From: Sinanaerobacter chloroacetimidivorans
GTDB lineage: Bacteria; Bacillota; Clostridia; Peptostreptococcales; Anaerovoracaceae
Assembly: GCF_018128545.1 (NCBI RefSeq)
Contig: NZ_JAGSND010000002.1
Location: 1-64,000 of the forward strand
DNA: 64,000 bases
Reading direction: 5' to 3'
Both the position numbers and the translations under genes were made by a program. The notes under the pieces are model-generated. The model had not been told where the DNA came from, made no database searches, and saw nothing but the letters and a program-made list of their open reading frames with translations. Each line of letters opens with the position of its first letter. The stretch's first letter is position 1. Below, piece after piece: positions 36,095-45,013 of the stretch.

Positions 36095-36188
36095 GTGGTT
36101 ATCCCCCTGATAACCTCATTAATCTCTAATCCCAATACCCCTTTTGAACAAAACAAACTGCTCCCCTGCAGTTTGTTTTGTTTTTTGC
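36095..36188 (+). ncRNA. Candidate small RNA with C-rich loops
   Basis: A unit of about 94 bases begins seven bases after a good -10 box and ends at a strong intrinsic terminator. Hairpin one is GGTTAT-CCCCCTG-ATAACC (36097-36115). A C-rich unpaired stretch follows, containing AATCCCAATACCCC. The terminator stem AAAACAAACTGC with GCAGTTTGTTTT has a TCCCCT loop and a T-tail. No open frame is present. Loops of this kind usually pair with Shine-Dalgarno sequences. It does not match any RNA I can name, though sporulation RNAs such as CsfG are also C-rich. Confidence 0.6.
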
Positions 36189-36239
36189 AGCTTTAAAAGG
36201 CCGATTTATGTTACAATAAATCAGAAAGGTGGTGATATA

Positions 36240-37259
36240 TTGCATATTGAAGAAAAAAACTACCAGGATCCTTTTTATCATTCCAATATTTTTAATTTTT
36301 ATTTTAAAAATTTAAAAATTGGTATTCTGGATATCGAAACTACAGGATTAAATCCGGATCGGAACAGGGTGATTCTCGGCGGCCTTGTCACAAAAGAGGA
36401 CGACGGCATTCGCTCCCTTCAAATTTTTTCCGAATCCAGAGAAGAAGAAGCCACCTTATTGGAAGCGTATCTGAATGAGATTAAAAAGCTGGATGTTCTG
36501 GTCAGCTACAACGGGGACCATTTTGACCTGCCTTTCCTGAGTAAACGATTTCACTTTCATGGGCTCTGCAAAGAATTTCACAAATCTCCCCTGCATTGCT
36601 TTTCCATGCATAAAAGTTTGGATTTATACCGAACCGTAGACCGCTATTCCAATATCAGAAAAAGCCTTCCCAACCTGAAGCAGAAGACCCTCGAAACCTA
36701 TCTGGGGCTGTGGTCTGACCGTTCCGATGAAATTTCCGGAGCAGACAGTGTTGAAATGTACTATGACTATTTAAAAACGAAGGATGAATCTCTGCGTGAA
36801 AAAATCCTGCTGCATAATAAAGATGATATATTACAGCTTACAAGGCTCATGAAAATATTGGACAAGCTGGATCTGCATGAAATCATGTTCCACACCGGGT
36901 TTCCGGTTTTCCTGGAAGACAAGCGGCTTCTGATAGAATCCATAAGCTTGAAAAAAGACGTCCTTTACATAATTGGCAGACATAAAAATATCCCTATGGA
37001 ATATCGCTGCTACAACAGTGCCTATGCGGCGGAGCTGTCTCATCGAAATCAGCAGCTGTTTATAAAAATACCCTGTCGGGCTGCTCTGGATTGTCTTTAT
37101 ATCGACTTGGAGGACTTCCGGATTGATTCGGCACAACTGGAAAAGTATCCGGGCTATCAAAGCGGTTACCTCCTGGTGAAGGAAACGGACGCGTTGAACT
37201 ATTTGGAGGTCAACCATTTTCTAAGGCTTTTGCTGGAAGAAATTTTAAAAGAACTTTAA
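36240..37259 (+). CDS. YprB-type ribonuclease H-like exonuclease domain protein
   Basis: 339 residues from a TTG at 36240, chosen for the ribosome site AAAGGTGGTGAT; the frame upstream runs through a terminator hairpin. The N-terminal domain has a DEDD-type exonuclease pattern: LDIETTGLNPDRN (Asp-Glu), YNGDHFDLPFL, DLYR and HNKDDILQL. The C-terminal 120 residues have no known motif. Bacillus YprB, a relative, is an uncharacterised RNase H-like protein. It may be the first gene of a run with the phosphoesterase and proA. Confidence 0.78.
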   Translation: MHIEEKNYQDPFYHSNIFNFYFKNLKIGILDIETTGLNPDRNRVILGGLVTKEDDGIRSLQIFSESREEEATLLEAYLNEIKKLDVLVSYNGDHFDLPFLSKRFHFHGLCKEFHKSPLHCFSMHKSLDLYRTVDRYSNIRKSLPNLKQKTLETYLGLWSDRSDEISGADSVEMYYDYLKTKDESLREKILLHNKDDILQLTRLMKILDKLDLHEIMFHTGFPVFLEDKRLLIESISLKKDVLYIIGRHKNIPMEYRCYNSAYAAELSHRNQQLFIKIPCRAALDCLYIDLEDFRIDSAQLEKYPGYQSGYLLVKETDALNYLEVNHFLRLLLEEILKEL

Positions 37260-37387
37260 TCTGAATGGTCATAAACTTCCATCATTTTATGGTATAATAA
37301 AACGTAATATGAAAATCAGTCAATGAAACCAATGGCTCGCAGTACCAGACTGAATCAAGAAACTAATAGAAGAAGGATTCGAAAACT

Positions 37388-38362
37388 ATGAATACCCGTT
37401 CCAGACTTGATGAAGTGTTTACAAAAGCATTTCCGGTACCTTTTGATGATGCCTCAAAATTTGTCTTTTTTGGAGATGTCCATAGAGGTGACGACAGCTT
37501 ATCCGATGAATTCGGAAGAAATCGTCATATCTATTATCATGCCTTGAATTATTACTATCAAAACGACTTTACTTATGTGGAGGTTGGGGATGGAGATGAG
37601 CTCTGGGAACATCCGAAATACGATCATATCCGTTCCGCTCATGTTTCTGTTTTTGAAATGCTGAAGAATTTCCATAAAGCCAATCGATTTTATATGCTCT
37701 TCGGCAATCATAACATGCAGCTTCGTGATCCTAAATATGTTAAGGATCACCTTTATCATATCTATGACGAATATCTCGATTTAAAAGAGGACTTGTTTCC
37801 AAATTTAAATGTCCATGAAGCGCTGATTTTAAAGCACCGCAATTCCGGTCAGGAAATCTTTGTTGTACATGGACACCAGGGGGATCTCATAAACGATCAG
37901 CTTTGGCGTGTCTCCTATGTATTGATTCGCTACATATGGCGTTTTCTGCATGTCCTTGGAGTGAAATATGCTGCAAGCCCTGCAAGAAACCGCACGAAGC
38001 GGCATAAAATAGAAAAAAGTTATAATAAATGGAACGAACAGCGTGATATTATGATTATCTGCGGCCATACACACCGGCCCAAATTTCCGTCCTGCAGCGA
38101 GCCTGCTTATTTTAATACGGGCTGCTGCATTCATCCGAGGGGCATCACCTGTCTGGAACTAATGTACGGAAAAATCATGCTGGTTTCCTGGAACATGCAC
38201 AGCAAGAAGGACGGGACCGTATATATCAAGCGGACTCTGATCAAAGGGCCTGAGCCGATTTCCACCTACCGAACCCAGGGAGTATGCGCAGCCAAAAAAA
38301 CGAAGGGCATTCTCAAATTTTTTCAAATAAATCCCGGGGAACCGGTCAGTGAAGCAGAATAA
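37388..38362 (+). CDS. Calcineurin-like metallophosphoesterase
   Basis: 324 residues. Metal-binding motifs in order are FFGDVHRGDD, EVGDGDELWEH, LFGNHN, VVHGHQGD and CGHTHRP, a full dinuclear-metal phosphoesterase set. The substrate is unknown; the DxH with GNHN and GHTH pattern is shared by nucleotide, lipid and protein phosphatases. It lies 30 bases before proA on the same strand. Confidence 0.85.
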   Translation: MNTRSRLDEVFTKAFPVPFDDASKFVFFGDVHRGDDSLSDEFGRNRHIYYHALNYYYQNDFTYVEVGDGDELWEHPKYDHIRSAHVSVFEMLKNFHKANRFYMLFGNHNMQLRDPKYVKDHLYHIYDEYLDLKEDLFPNLNVHEALILKHRNSGQEIFVVHGHQGDLINDQLWRVSYVLIRYIWRFLHVLGVKYAASPARNRTKRHKIEKSYNKWNEQRDIMIICGHTHRPKFPSCSEPAYFNTGCCIHPRGITCLELMYGKIMLVSWNMHSKKDGTVYIKRTLIKGPEPISTYRTQGVCAAKKTKGILKFFQINPGEPVSEAE

Positions 38363-38392
38363 AATTTTATTAAAGGAGATGGAGATAGATTC

Positions 38393-39673
38393 ATGGATCA
38401 TATCATAGAACTTACCAAACAAATCAAATCCGACAGTTTTCTGATGGCAAACCTGAGCGGCGAAGTAAGAAATCAAGCCTTGTCCAAAATAGCCCAGGCT
38501 CTGTTGTCAAATCGTGATCAAATTCTGGAGGCCAATCAATTGGATTTAGACCGGGGAATAGATGCAAAGCTCTCCTCACCTATTATGAAACGGCTAAAAT
38601 TTGACGATCAGAAATTATCCGATGTAGTTGACGGAATTCAGAGTTTGCTTTCCCTGAAAGATCCTCTATGGACGAAGCTTTTGGAGCGGGAGCTGGATGA
38701 TCAGCTAAAATTATATAAGGTAACCTGCCCTATCGGAGTGATTGGGGTCATCTTTGAGTCCCGTCCCGATGCCTTGGTGCAGATTGCCTCCCTCTGCTTA
38801 AAAAGCGGAAACTGCGCTATTTTAAAGGGCGGAAGCGAAGCTGCCCACACAAATAAGGTTCTATTTGAAATCATTCATAAAGCCGGAGTTGAGGCCGGTA
38901 TTCCGGAGGGCTTCTTGACCTTGATTGAAAATAGAGCAGATATCAACGAGCTTTTAAAATGCCACGAATCCATCGACCTGTTAATTCCAAGAGGCTCCAA
39001 TGAATTTGTGCAATACATCATGGAACATTCCAAAATCCCCGTAATGGGTCATGCTGACGGTATCTGCCATATCTTTGCAGACAAGGATGCAGATCCGGAC
39101 AAAGCCATACCCATTATCGTAGACGCCAAGACCCAATATGTAGCGGCCTGCAATACCGTGGAAACCCTGCTGGTCCACCGGGACGTTGCTGAAACGCTGC
39201 TGCCTGCTGTAAAGGAAGCCCTGGAGAAAAAAGATGTGATTATCAGAGGCTGTGAGAGAACTAGAGAAATCATATCCTGTGAAACGTCCGAAGAGAAGGA
39301 TTTTGAAACGGAATATCTGGATTATATCATCTCCGTTAAAGTGATAGACAGTCTGGAGGATGCTATTTTCCATATCAATAAATATGGCTCCCATCATACG
39401 GACAGTATCATTACGGAAAATTCAGAAGCCGCCGAAAAGTTTATGCTTCTTGTCGATTCCGCAGGTGTTTATCAAAATTGCTCCACCCGTTTTGCAGACG
39501 GTTTCCGTTACGGCTTTGGAGCGGAGGTCGGAATCAGTACCGGAAAGCTGCATGCAAGAGGACCAGTAGGGCTTGATGGTCTTGTTACCTATAAATACAA
39601 ACTATACGGAAACGGACAGATTGTTGCCGATTATGCGGAAGGCAGAAGCAGTTTTAAATTTAAAGATTTATAA
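38393..39673 (+). CDS. proA: Gamma-glutamyl phosphate reductase
   Basis: 426 residues of the aldehyde dehydrogenase superfamily. PIGVIGVIFESRPDA and LKGGSEAAHTN are the NADPH site; VAACNTVETLLVHRDV has the active-site Cys. The C-terminal FRYGFGAEVGISTGKLHARG and PVGLDGLVTYKY are diagnostic. Second step of proline synthesis, making glutamate semialdehyde. AAAGGAGATGGAGATAGATTC precedes the ATG. It is unlinked to proB and proC but in the same window. Confidence 0.95.
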   Translation: MDHIIELTKQIKSDSFLMANLSGEVRNQALSKIAQALLSNRDQILEANQLDLDRGIDAKLSSPIMKRLKFDDQKLSDVVDGIQSLLSLKDPLWTKLLERELDDQLKLYKVTCPIGVIGVIFESRPDALVQIASLCLKSGNCAILKGGSEAAHTNKVLFEIIHKAGVEAGIPEGFLTLIENRADINELLKCHESIDLLIPRGSNEFVQYIMEHSKIPVMGHADGICHIFADKDADPDKAIPIIVDAKTQYVAACNTVETLLVHRDVAETLLPAVKEALEKKDVIIRGCERTREIISCETSEEKDFETEYLDYIISVKVIDSLEDAIFHINKYGSHHTDSIITENSEAAEKFMLLVDSAGVYQNCSTRFADGFRYGFGAEVGISTGKLHARGPVGLDGLVTYKYKLYGNGQIVADYAEGRSSFKFKDL

Positions 39674-39733
39674 AAGAATATATTATAATAAATATAATTA
39701 TGAAATAAAAAAATAAAACTGACGGAATCAACG

Positions 39734-39762
39734 AAAGCATCTGCCGGAGCAGATGCTTTTAT
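39734..39762 (+). terminator. Terminator after proA
   Basis: AAAGCATCTGC and GCAGATGCTTTT form a tight stem with a four-base loop; A and T runs allow use from both strands. Confidence 0.8.
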
Positions 39763-39824
39763 TTATGAATTGCCATATTCAAACCTGTTTTGAAACCGTA
39801 TCATTTAAAGCTGTTATGGATTTC

Positions 39825-40259
39825 TTATATTGAAAGCTGTTTCCCTTCCATTTTCATCACATAGTCTTTAATGGCTCTGACAGCATTATCAATATGAACG
39901 CCCAGCGGCTGCTCCTCTACACTGACAACATGTATATTGCACCGGTTAATTGGCAGCAGCACTTTAAATGCCCTGCTTTCACCGATGGCACAGGCCATTT
40001 TCGGGCTCAGTTCTCCCAGCATTGAATTTGCGTTGATGATGGCGATGACACCTACGACGATATCAATATATTTCATATTGTGGACAATGGCATTTTCTCC
40101 TGTAGCACCGTCATCGGCTCCTGCCCTGAGCATCTGGCCTGTAGCCACTGAATTTGTTCCCAACGCCAGGACTTCTTCTCTGGGCATTTCTAATTTTATT
40201 TTTTCAACGATAGCTCTTCCAATTCCGCCGCCTTGTCCGTCTACTACTGCAATTCTCAT
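39825..40259 (-). CDS. DUF3842 family protein
   Basis: 144 residues starting MRIAVVDGQGGGIGRAIVEK, a Rossmann-like glycine loop, followed by LALGTNSVATGQML and GAIAIINANSM-like VGVIAIINANSMLGELS. This matches the uncharacterised DUF3842 family of Clostridia. No enzymatic residue can be assigned with confidence. It stands alone on the minus strand. Confidence 0.75.
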   Translation of the reverse strand: MRIAVVDGQGGGIGRAIVEKIKLEMPREEVLALGTNSVATGQMLRAGADDGATGENAIVHNMKYIDIVVGVIAIINANSMLGELSPKMACAIGESRAFKVLLPINRCNIHVVSVEEQPLGVHIDNAVRAIKDYVMKMEGKQLSI

Positions 40260-40499
40260 TTTCTATCCCTCATCTCTTCATGTTCTCCCTCTATTATATA
40301 CAAAACTGCAATAAAATCAATGCAGCATGAAATTTCAAGTATACTCTACCATATAGACTTTTCCATTTCTCCGTGTTATTCTGTGAAATAGATAACATGA
40401 TTCTAATGAAATTTTAATCTTGGTCAAATTTTTCTTGAAGGATTCGACCCTATAATGAAACCATATTAAAAATATTCTATCAAGGAGGAATTCAATATT

Positions 40500-41072
40500 A
40501 TGGTAACATTAGAACAAGTAGAAAAGCTTCGAGAATATGCAAATATTTCTTATGATGAGGCAAAAATAGCGTTAGAAAATGCGGAAGGTGATATTCTTCA
40601 GGCATTAATTGATCTGGAACGTCAAGGGAAAGTGGAATCACCGCAGGGCGGAGGTCAATATGTTTCCGGTGCAGTCAATGTGATCAGCACTGCCGGAAGC
40701 GAAAAAGAAAACCGGAATCACCACGGAAAAGAGAATGTCCATTACGGGAAGGAAAACGGCCGTGAAGGCTCCAGCTTTGGTCAAACCATGAATCGTTTTT
40801 TCAAATGGGTCGGCAGAGTCATCCACAAAGGAAATGTGAATGCTCTGATCGTGGAAAAAAACGGTGATCACATCATCAAACTCCCGGTCACCGCATTGGT
40901 TCTGCTTCTTGTCTTTGCATTCTGGTTCGTCATTCCGTTAATGATCATCGGTTTGTTCTTCAGCTTCCGTTATTCTTTTCAGGGACCTGACCTGGGATGC
41001 GACAAAGTAAATGATGCTATGGACTCTGTAGCCAGAGCCGCAGAAGATTTCAAAAATGATATTCGCAAATAA
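40500..41072 (+). CDS. DUF4342 membrane protein with UBA/TS-N-like N-terminus
   Basis: 190 residues. Residues 1-40 form a UBA/EF-Ts-N-like helical module (VEKLREYANISYDEAKIALE). A Glu/His/Gly-rich linker follows, then about residues 95-160, the DUF4342 core, with one or two membrane helices (TALVLLLVFAFWFVIPLMII). The C-terminus is amphipathic. CAAGGAGGAATTCAATATT precedes the ATG. It lies 30 bases before a two-component system on the same strand, so it may be regulated with it or act with the sensor at the membrane. Confidence 0.8.
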   Translation: MVTLEQVEKLREYANISYDEAKIALENAEGDILQALIDLERQGKVESPQGGGQYVSGAVNVISTAGSEKENRNHHGKENVHYGKENGREGSSFGQTMNRFFKWVGRVIHKGNVNALIVEKNGDHIIKLPVTALVLLLVFAFWFVIPLMIIGLFFSFRYSFQGPDLGCDKVNDAMDSVARAAEDFKNDIRK

Positions 41073-41102
41073 AATGTAAATGAATTGCTATGGGAGGATG
41101 TT

Positions 41103-41804
41103 ATGCAGGAACGCATTTTAATCATTGAAGATGAAGAAAAGCTTGCCCGCTTTGTAGAGCTGGAACTGGCTTTTGAAGGATATGTAGTGGAAAAAGCAAT
41201 GGATGGAAGAACAGGCCTTGCTCTGGCACAATCAAAGGCCTTTGATCTCATCGCACTGGATATCATGCTGCCCGGACTCAATGGTCTGGAAGTATTAAGG
41301 CGGATTCGCCAGACTTCATCAGTGCCTGTCATCATGCTGACTGCCAGAGATGCTACCATGGATAAAGTTGCCGGATTAGATGCCGGAGCCAATGATTATA
41401 TTACCAAACCCTTTGCCATCGAAGAGCTGCTGGCCAGAATCCGTGCAGTTCTTCGAAACAATGGCGCCAATCACGAAAACAGCAGACAAAATAAAAGTGA
41501 GGGTCACTGCCTGGTTGCAGGTGAACTGGTAATGAACCCCGACAGCAGAGAAGTATGGGTAAAAGACACATCTGTAGACCTTACCAAACGGGAATTTGAT
41601 CTGCTGGCCTATCTGCTTCAAAACAAAGGCCTTGTCATGAGCCGGGAGCGGCTGCTTGACCGGGTTTGGGGTTATGACTTCGCAGGCGAAACCAATGCAA
41701 TCGATGTTTATATCCGCTATCTGCGGGCAAAAATTGAAGAACCCTTCGGTTTGAAAATCATTCAAACCATACGGGGTGTGGGGTACGTGATTCGTGAAGA
41801 ATAA
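41103..41804 (+). CDS. OmpR-family response regulator
   Basis: About 233 residues from the ATG at 41103, which follows GGGAGGATGTT; a TTG six codons earlier is less likely. Receiver domain: acidic EDEE, phosphorylation Asp in LIALDIMLPG, Thr in MLTARD and Lys in YITKPF. The C-terminal winged helix contains LTKREFDLLAYLLQNKG and ETNAIDVYIRYLRAKI. It overlaps the sensor kinase gene by 11 bases. Confidence 0.95.
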   Translation: MQERILIIEDEEKLARFVELELAFEGYVVEKAMDGRTGLALAQSKAFDLIALDIMLPGLNGLEVLRRIRQTSSVPVIMLTARDATMDKVAGLDAGANDYITKPFAIEELLARIRAVLRNNGANHENSRQNKSEGHCLVAGELVMNPDSREVWVKDTSVDLTKREFDLLAYLLQNKGLVMSRERLLDRVWGYDFAGETNAIDVYIRYLRAKIEEPFGLKIIQTIRGVGYVIREE

Positions 41805-43284
41805 GGAAACGCAAAATAAAAAGAGAACTTCGGAAAACAGCAATACTGCAGGAAAAGTCAGACTATCCCTGGTGATGAAACTGAACCTTCATACCTTCAG
41901 CTATGCAATAGGGGTATTGATCACGATAAATATTTTAATTTGTATGATGGTTTTATTCTATTCTTTATGGGTTTCTGAAGAAAATGCAGTTATCATAATG
42001 GGAGCAGATGCCTCTTCAGAAGTAAAGAATCTGGATTTTCAGGTGGAAAAAACTGATGACAAAGAGCTTGGTATTGATTTATGGCCATACCTTCATGAGA
42101 AAACTCCTTTAAAGGATTATGAAGTGCTCAGAAAAATCGGCTATAAAACGAAGGGAGACCCTTCCCGATGGCTTGAGGGCTACTATTACCAAATGAACTT
42201 TCCTGAGGAAAACACACTCATCACTTATGATCTGGGTGCTGCTTTGAGTCGGCCGATTCCTCTGTTTTACGTTCTGCTGGTTCTGGAAGCACTGATTCTG
42301 TTAAACGGCTTGCCTAAAGGGATAAGAAGCGTACGCCGGATTCTCCGTCCTCTTTCCGATATGACTCAACAAGCGCAAAATCTCTCTTCTGTCGGTTCTC
42401 TTCCTCCTGAGGAAATGAAACGACTGCGCGAACTGGCAGGAACCATAAGCAACATCGATGCCTCCAGGCTGGACAAACGGCTGCCGGTAGACGGTTCTCA
42501 AAGTGAGCTTTCCGCTTTGGCCTCTGCCATTAACAGTATGCTGAACCGAATTGACGAAGCTTATGGATCTCAGGTTCGTTTTGTATCTGATGCATCCCAC
42601 GAACTGCGAACACCGATATCTGTCATTCAAGGCTATGCCAATCTTTTGGATCGATGGGGTAAAAACGATCAGGTCACCATGCAGGAAGCTATCGACGCAA
42701 TAAAAAGCGAGTCCGAAAATATGAAAGAACTCATCGAGCAACTGCTATTCCTAGCAAGGGGAGACAACGAAACCCTCCACCTTTATCCTGAGGTCTTCGA
42801 TGTTTCAGAGATGATTGAGGAAATTATAAAGGAAACACAAATGATCGATCCCCTGCATACTTTCCGGATGAAGGCTACTGAACCCAATCTGATCTATGCA
42901 GACCGTCAGCTTATGAAGCAGGCATTGCGGATCCTCATTGACAACAGCATCAAATATACACCTGAAAATGGTGAAATTGTGGTTGGTGTAAAGGGTGAAA
43001 CGGATCAGATAAGAATTTCCGTACAGGATAACGGTATTGGAATCGATGCGCAGAATCTTCCCTACATCTTCGATCGATTCTATCGATCCGATGAGTCCAG
43101 AGCCAGAAAAACAGGCGGTTCCGGTCTCGGGCTTTCGATTATGAAGTGGATTATTGACAGGCACGGCGGGACCATTGAGGTCCTCAGCAGGAAAGACATT
43201 GGAACCCGTACCACCATTCATCTTTCCAAAGCAGCGCTGCCGGCGGAAGATTGGATTCAGAAGACGGAAGCTGAAACATCATAA
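41794..43284 (+). CDS. Membrane sensor histidine kinase
   Basis: 496 residues from a GTG at 41794. Two membrane helices (about residues 35-60 and 155-175) flank an extracellular sensor of about 95 residues with no known domain. A HAMP-like region follows, then HisKA with H in SDASHELRTPISVIQGYANLL, then an ATPase domain with DNSIKYTPENGEI, DNGIGID and GGSGLGLSI. It pairs with the overlapping response regulator. The signal is unknown. Confidence 0.92.
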   Translation: MKNKETQNKKRTSENSNTAGKVRLSLVMKLNLHTFSYAIGVLITINILICMMVLFYSLWVSEENAVIIMGADASSEVKNLDFQVEKTDDKELGIDLWPYLHEKTPLKDYEVLRKIGYKTKGDPSRWLEGYYYQMNFPEENTLITYDLGAALSRPIPLFYVLLVLEALILLNGLPKGIRSVRRILRPLSDMTQQAQNLSSVGSLPPEEMKRLRELAGTISNIDASRLDKRLPVDGSQSELSALASAINSMLNRIDEAYGSQVRFVSDASHELRTPISVIQGYANLLDRWGKNDQVTMQEAIDAIKSESENMKELIEQLLFLARGDNETLHLYPEVFDVSEMIEEIIKETQMIDPLHTFRMKATEPNLIYADRQLMKQALRILIDNSIKYTPENGEIVVGVKGETDQIRISVQDNGIGIDAQNLPYIFDRFYRSDESRARKTGGSGLGLSIMKWIIDRHGGTIEVLSRKDIGTRTTIHLSKAALPAEDWIQKTEAETS

Positions 43285-43323
43285 ATATTGATATAGATCG
43301 TGTAAAGGAAAGAGCGTCTTTCG

Positions 43324-44457
43324 CTACTTTCCTTTTTTCTTGTTTTCATACATGAGTTGGTCTATTTGCCTGATAAACTCCTCCACTTTCATCTTGGAAG
43401 AATAGTCATAAACACAGTATCCCATGCTGAGTTTTATTTCATACGGCTTTCCGCTGGTCTGATTATATGCCCTCACATTGTTGTTGATACGATAGATGAT
43501 CATTTCCAGATGTTTAATACTGTCAATATCCAGCACAGCAATGAACTCGTCCCCTCCGAAACGGGCAATAAAGCTCTCCTTTTTTAAACTGCTCTTCAGC
43601 AATCCAACCGTCTCCTGAAGAGCCTCATCTCCCACATGATGACCAAAGTTATCATTTATTTTCTTAAAGTCGTCAAGATCGATGAGAATGGCAGAAAAGG
43701 TCTTGTTTTTAGAGGTGTTATTGATTTTATCTCTCAAATGATAATCCAATATCCTTCTGTTAAAAACTCCGGTTAAATAATCCGTATTCAGTCCCATATC
43801 CTGAATATTAAAATATACAATCAGTAAGGAAATGGTCAGGCCGCTCCAATTCAGGGAGATACCGTAAAATGCCACCTGCAGCGCACTCCCCACCAGTTGA
43901 GGAATGGGAAACAAAAGCAGAGATTTATAATATCGTTTATCTATTTTTCTACGGTTAAAGAGGATAAAGAAAAATGTGTAATTTACCACAGAATAGCATA
44001 ACAGCACATGAACCCAGAAATAAGGGCCTCTGTGATATACGTTATTAGAATCGATAGAATAATACCATCCTGTTTTAATACTCATGAGAGAGAGTAATCC
44101 GTTAACAAAGACTAAGAGACAAGCCGCAATGATGACTCTTGTAGCTCTGTTTCTATTGTGAATTACTTGAAAATAGACATAAAGCAGCCAAAGAGCAACC
44201 GGCACAATGGCAAAAATATAGAGAATCAGATTACTGATTTGGTTTCCGAATAAATTAAGATTCCCAGACTTTTCATTGAAGTACCAGGCCGAGGTATCAA
44301 CAATCAACAGAAGCATGCCTACCTTGACGATAAACTTAAATATTTTATAGGTAACCAGCTGTTCTTTCATCTTCCGTTCATTAGAGTAAATCAGAACCAG
44401 AATTATGAAAGAAAAGATATTCAGTTGAATGATTTGAGCCAGTTCCATGAACGACAT
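43324..44457 (-). CDS. Membrane diguanylate cyclase (GGDEF)
   Basis: 377 residues: seven or so membrane helices to about residue 215, then a GGDEF domain. The active-site loop is RFGGDEFIAV; DYLTGVFNRRIL and LIDLDDFKKINDNFGHHVGD are the usual upstream motifs. No RxxD inhibitory site is seen five residues before GGDEF. It should make cyclic di-GMP and could supply the riboswitch at 15.4 kb. Confidence 0.92.
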   Translation of the reverse strand: MSFMELAQIIQLNIFSFIILVLIYSNERKMKEQLVTYKIFKFIVKVGMLLLIVDTSAWYFNEKSGNLNLFGNQISNLILYIFAIVPVALWLLYVYFQVIHNRNRATRVIIAACLLVFVNGLLSLMSIKTGWYYSIDSNNVYHRGPYFWVHVLLCYSVVNYTFFFILFNRRKIDKRYYKSLLLFPIPQLVGSALQVAFYGISLNWSGLTISLLIVYFNIQDMGLNTDYLTGVFNRRILDYHLRDKINNTSKNKTFSAILIDLDDFKKINDNFGHHVGDEALQETVGLLKSSLKKESFIARFGGDEFIAVLDIDSIKHLEMIIYRINNNVRAYNQTSGKPYEIKLSMGYCVYDYSSKMKVEEFIRQIDQLMYENKKKGK

Positions 44458-44569
44458 ATTCCTTCCCGTTTTTCCTTTATTCTACCATAAGGTATCAATT
44501 TCTTCCAGTTTTTCGTTTGTCAACAAGTTGGTATCATTATCCATTTAATTAAAATAAATTTTTTTTGTT

Positions 44570-44599
44570 TTGACAAAGCATTTCATTCTGTAGTATAAT
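44570..44599 (+). promoter_or_regulatory. Promoter of tRNA-Arg
   Basis: TTGACA (44570-44575), 18 bases, TATAAT (44594-44599), about 30 bases before the tRNA. Confidence 0.7.
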
Positions 44600-44629
44600 T
44601 TACACCGTACTCTGAATTTCATGAGGTAT

Positions 44630-44706
44630 GCGCCCATAGCTCAGCTGGATAGAGTCGCTCACTACGAATGAGAAGGTCGGGGGTTCGAATCCCTCTGGGC
44701 GCACCA
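44630..44706 (+). tRNA. tRNA-Arg (anticodon ACG)
   Basis: A full cloverleaf: acceptor GCGCCCA with TGGGCGC, D arm GCTC with GAGT, anticodon loop CTACGAA (anticodon ACG), T arm GGGGG-TTCGAAT-CCCTC, discriminator A and encoded CCA. The top pair of the anticodon stem is G27-A43, a mismatch, and position 26 is C. A promoter and a terminator frame it. Confidence 0.93.
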
Positions 44707-44710
44707 TTGA

Positions 44711-44754
44711 AAAAATGAGATATCCCATAAAAAATTAGGGGTATCTCATTTTTG
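44711..44754 (+). terminator. Terminator after tRNA-Arg
   Basis: AAAAATGAGATATCCC and GGGGTATCTCATTTTT pair around a short AT-rich loop. Confidence 0.75.
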
Positions 44755-44909
44755 CATTTAGTCAGGCGGTCCGCAGACCTACGGTCAAGGACGGCAAACA
44801 CGAAGTGTTTGTGGAAATCCCTCTGGGCGCGGATAAAATAAAGATGCCGAGCAACGAGAAGTACATTGGAAATGTCGTTATTGCTCCGGGAAATTGCTGT
44901 TACTGCTAA
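44739..44909 (+). pseudogene. 3' remnant of an unidentified gene
   Basis: A frame with no start codon encodes a C-terminal fragment including VKDGKHEVFVEIPLGADKIK and ending VIAPGNCCYC. The codons look natural and GC-richer than the flanks. It begins inside the tRNA terminator region. I do not recognise the family. The 15 bases encoding part of EIPLGA are identical to the tRNA 3' end. Confidence 0.45.
44816..44830 (+). repeat. Copy of the tRNA-Arg 3' end (attachment-site-like)
   Basis: AATCCCTCTGGGCGC is identical to tRNA bases 44688-44702, in direct orientation 128 bases away. Integrases often leave such copies at the far end of an element. Confidence 0.5.
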
Positions 44910-45013
44910 ATTGATTAAACTTATGGCCGATATTATAATTAGCACTAAAATCCTGATGTTAAAACAGGAGAGAATTACGAAAGGCAAGCCCATGATGAGG
45001 AGGGTTTTATAAT

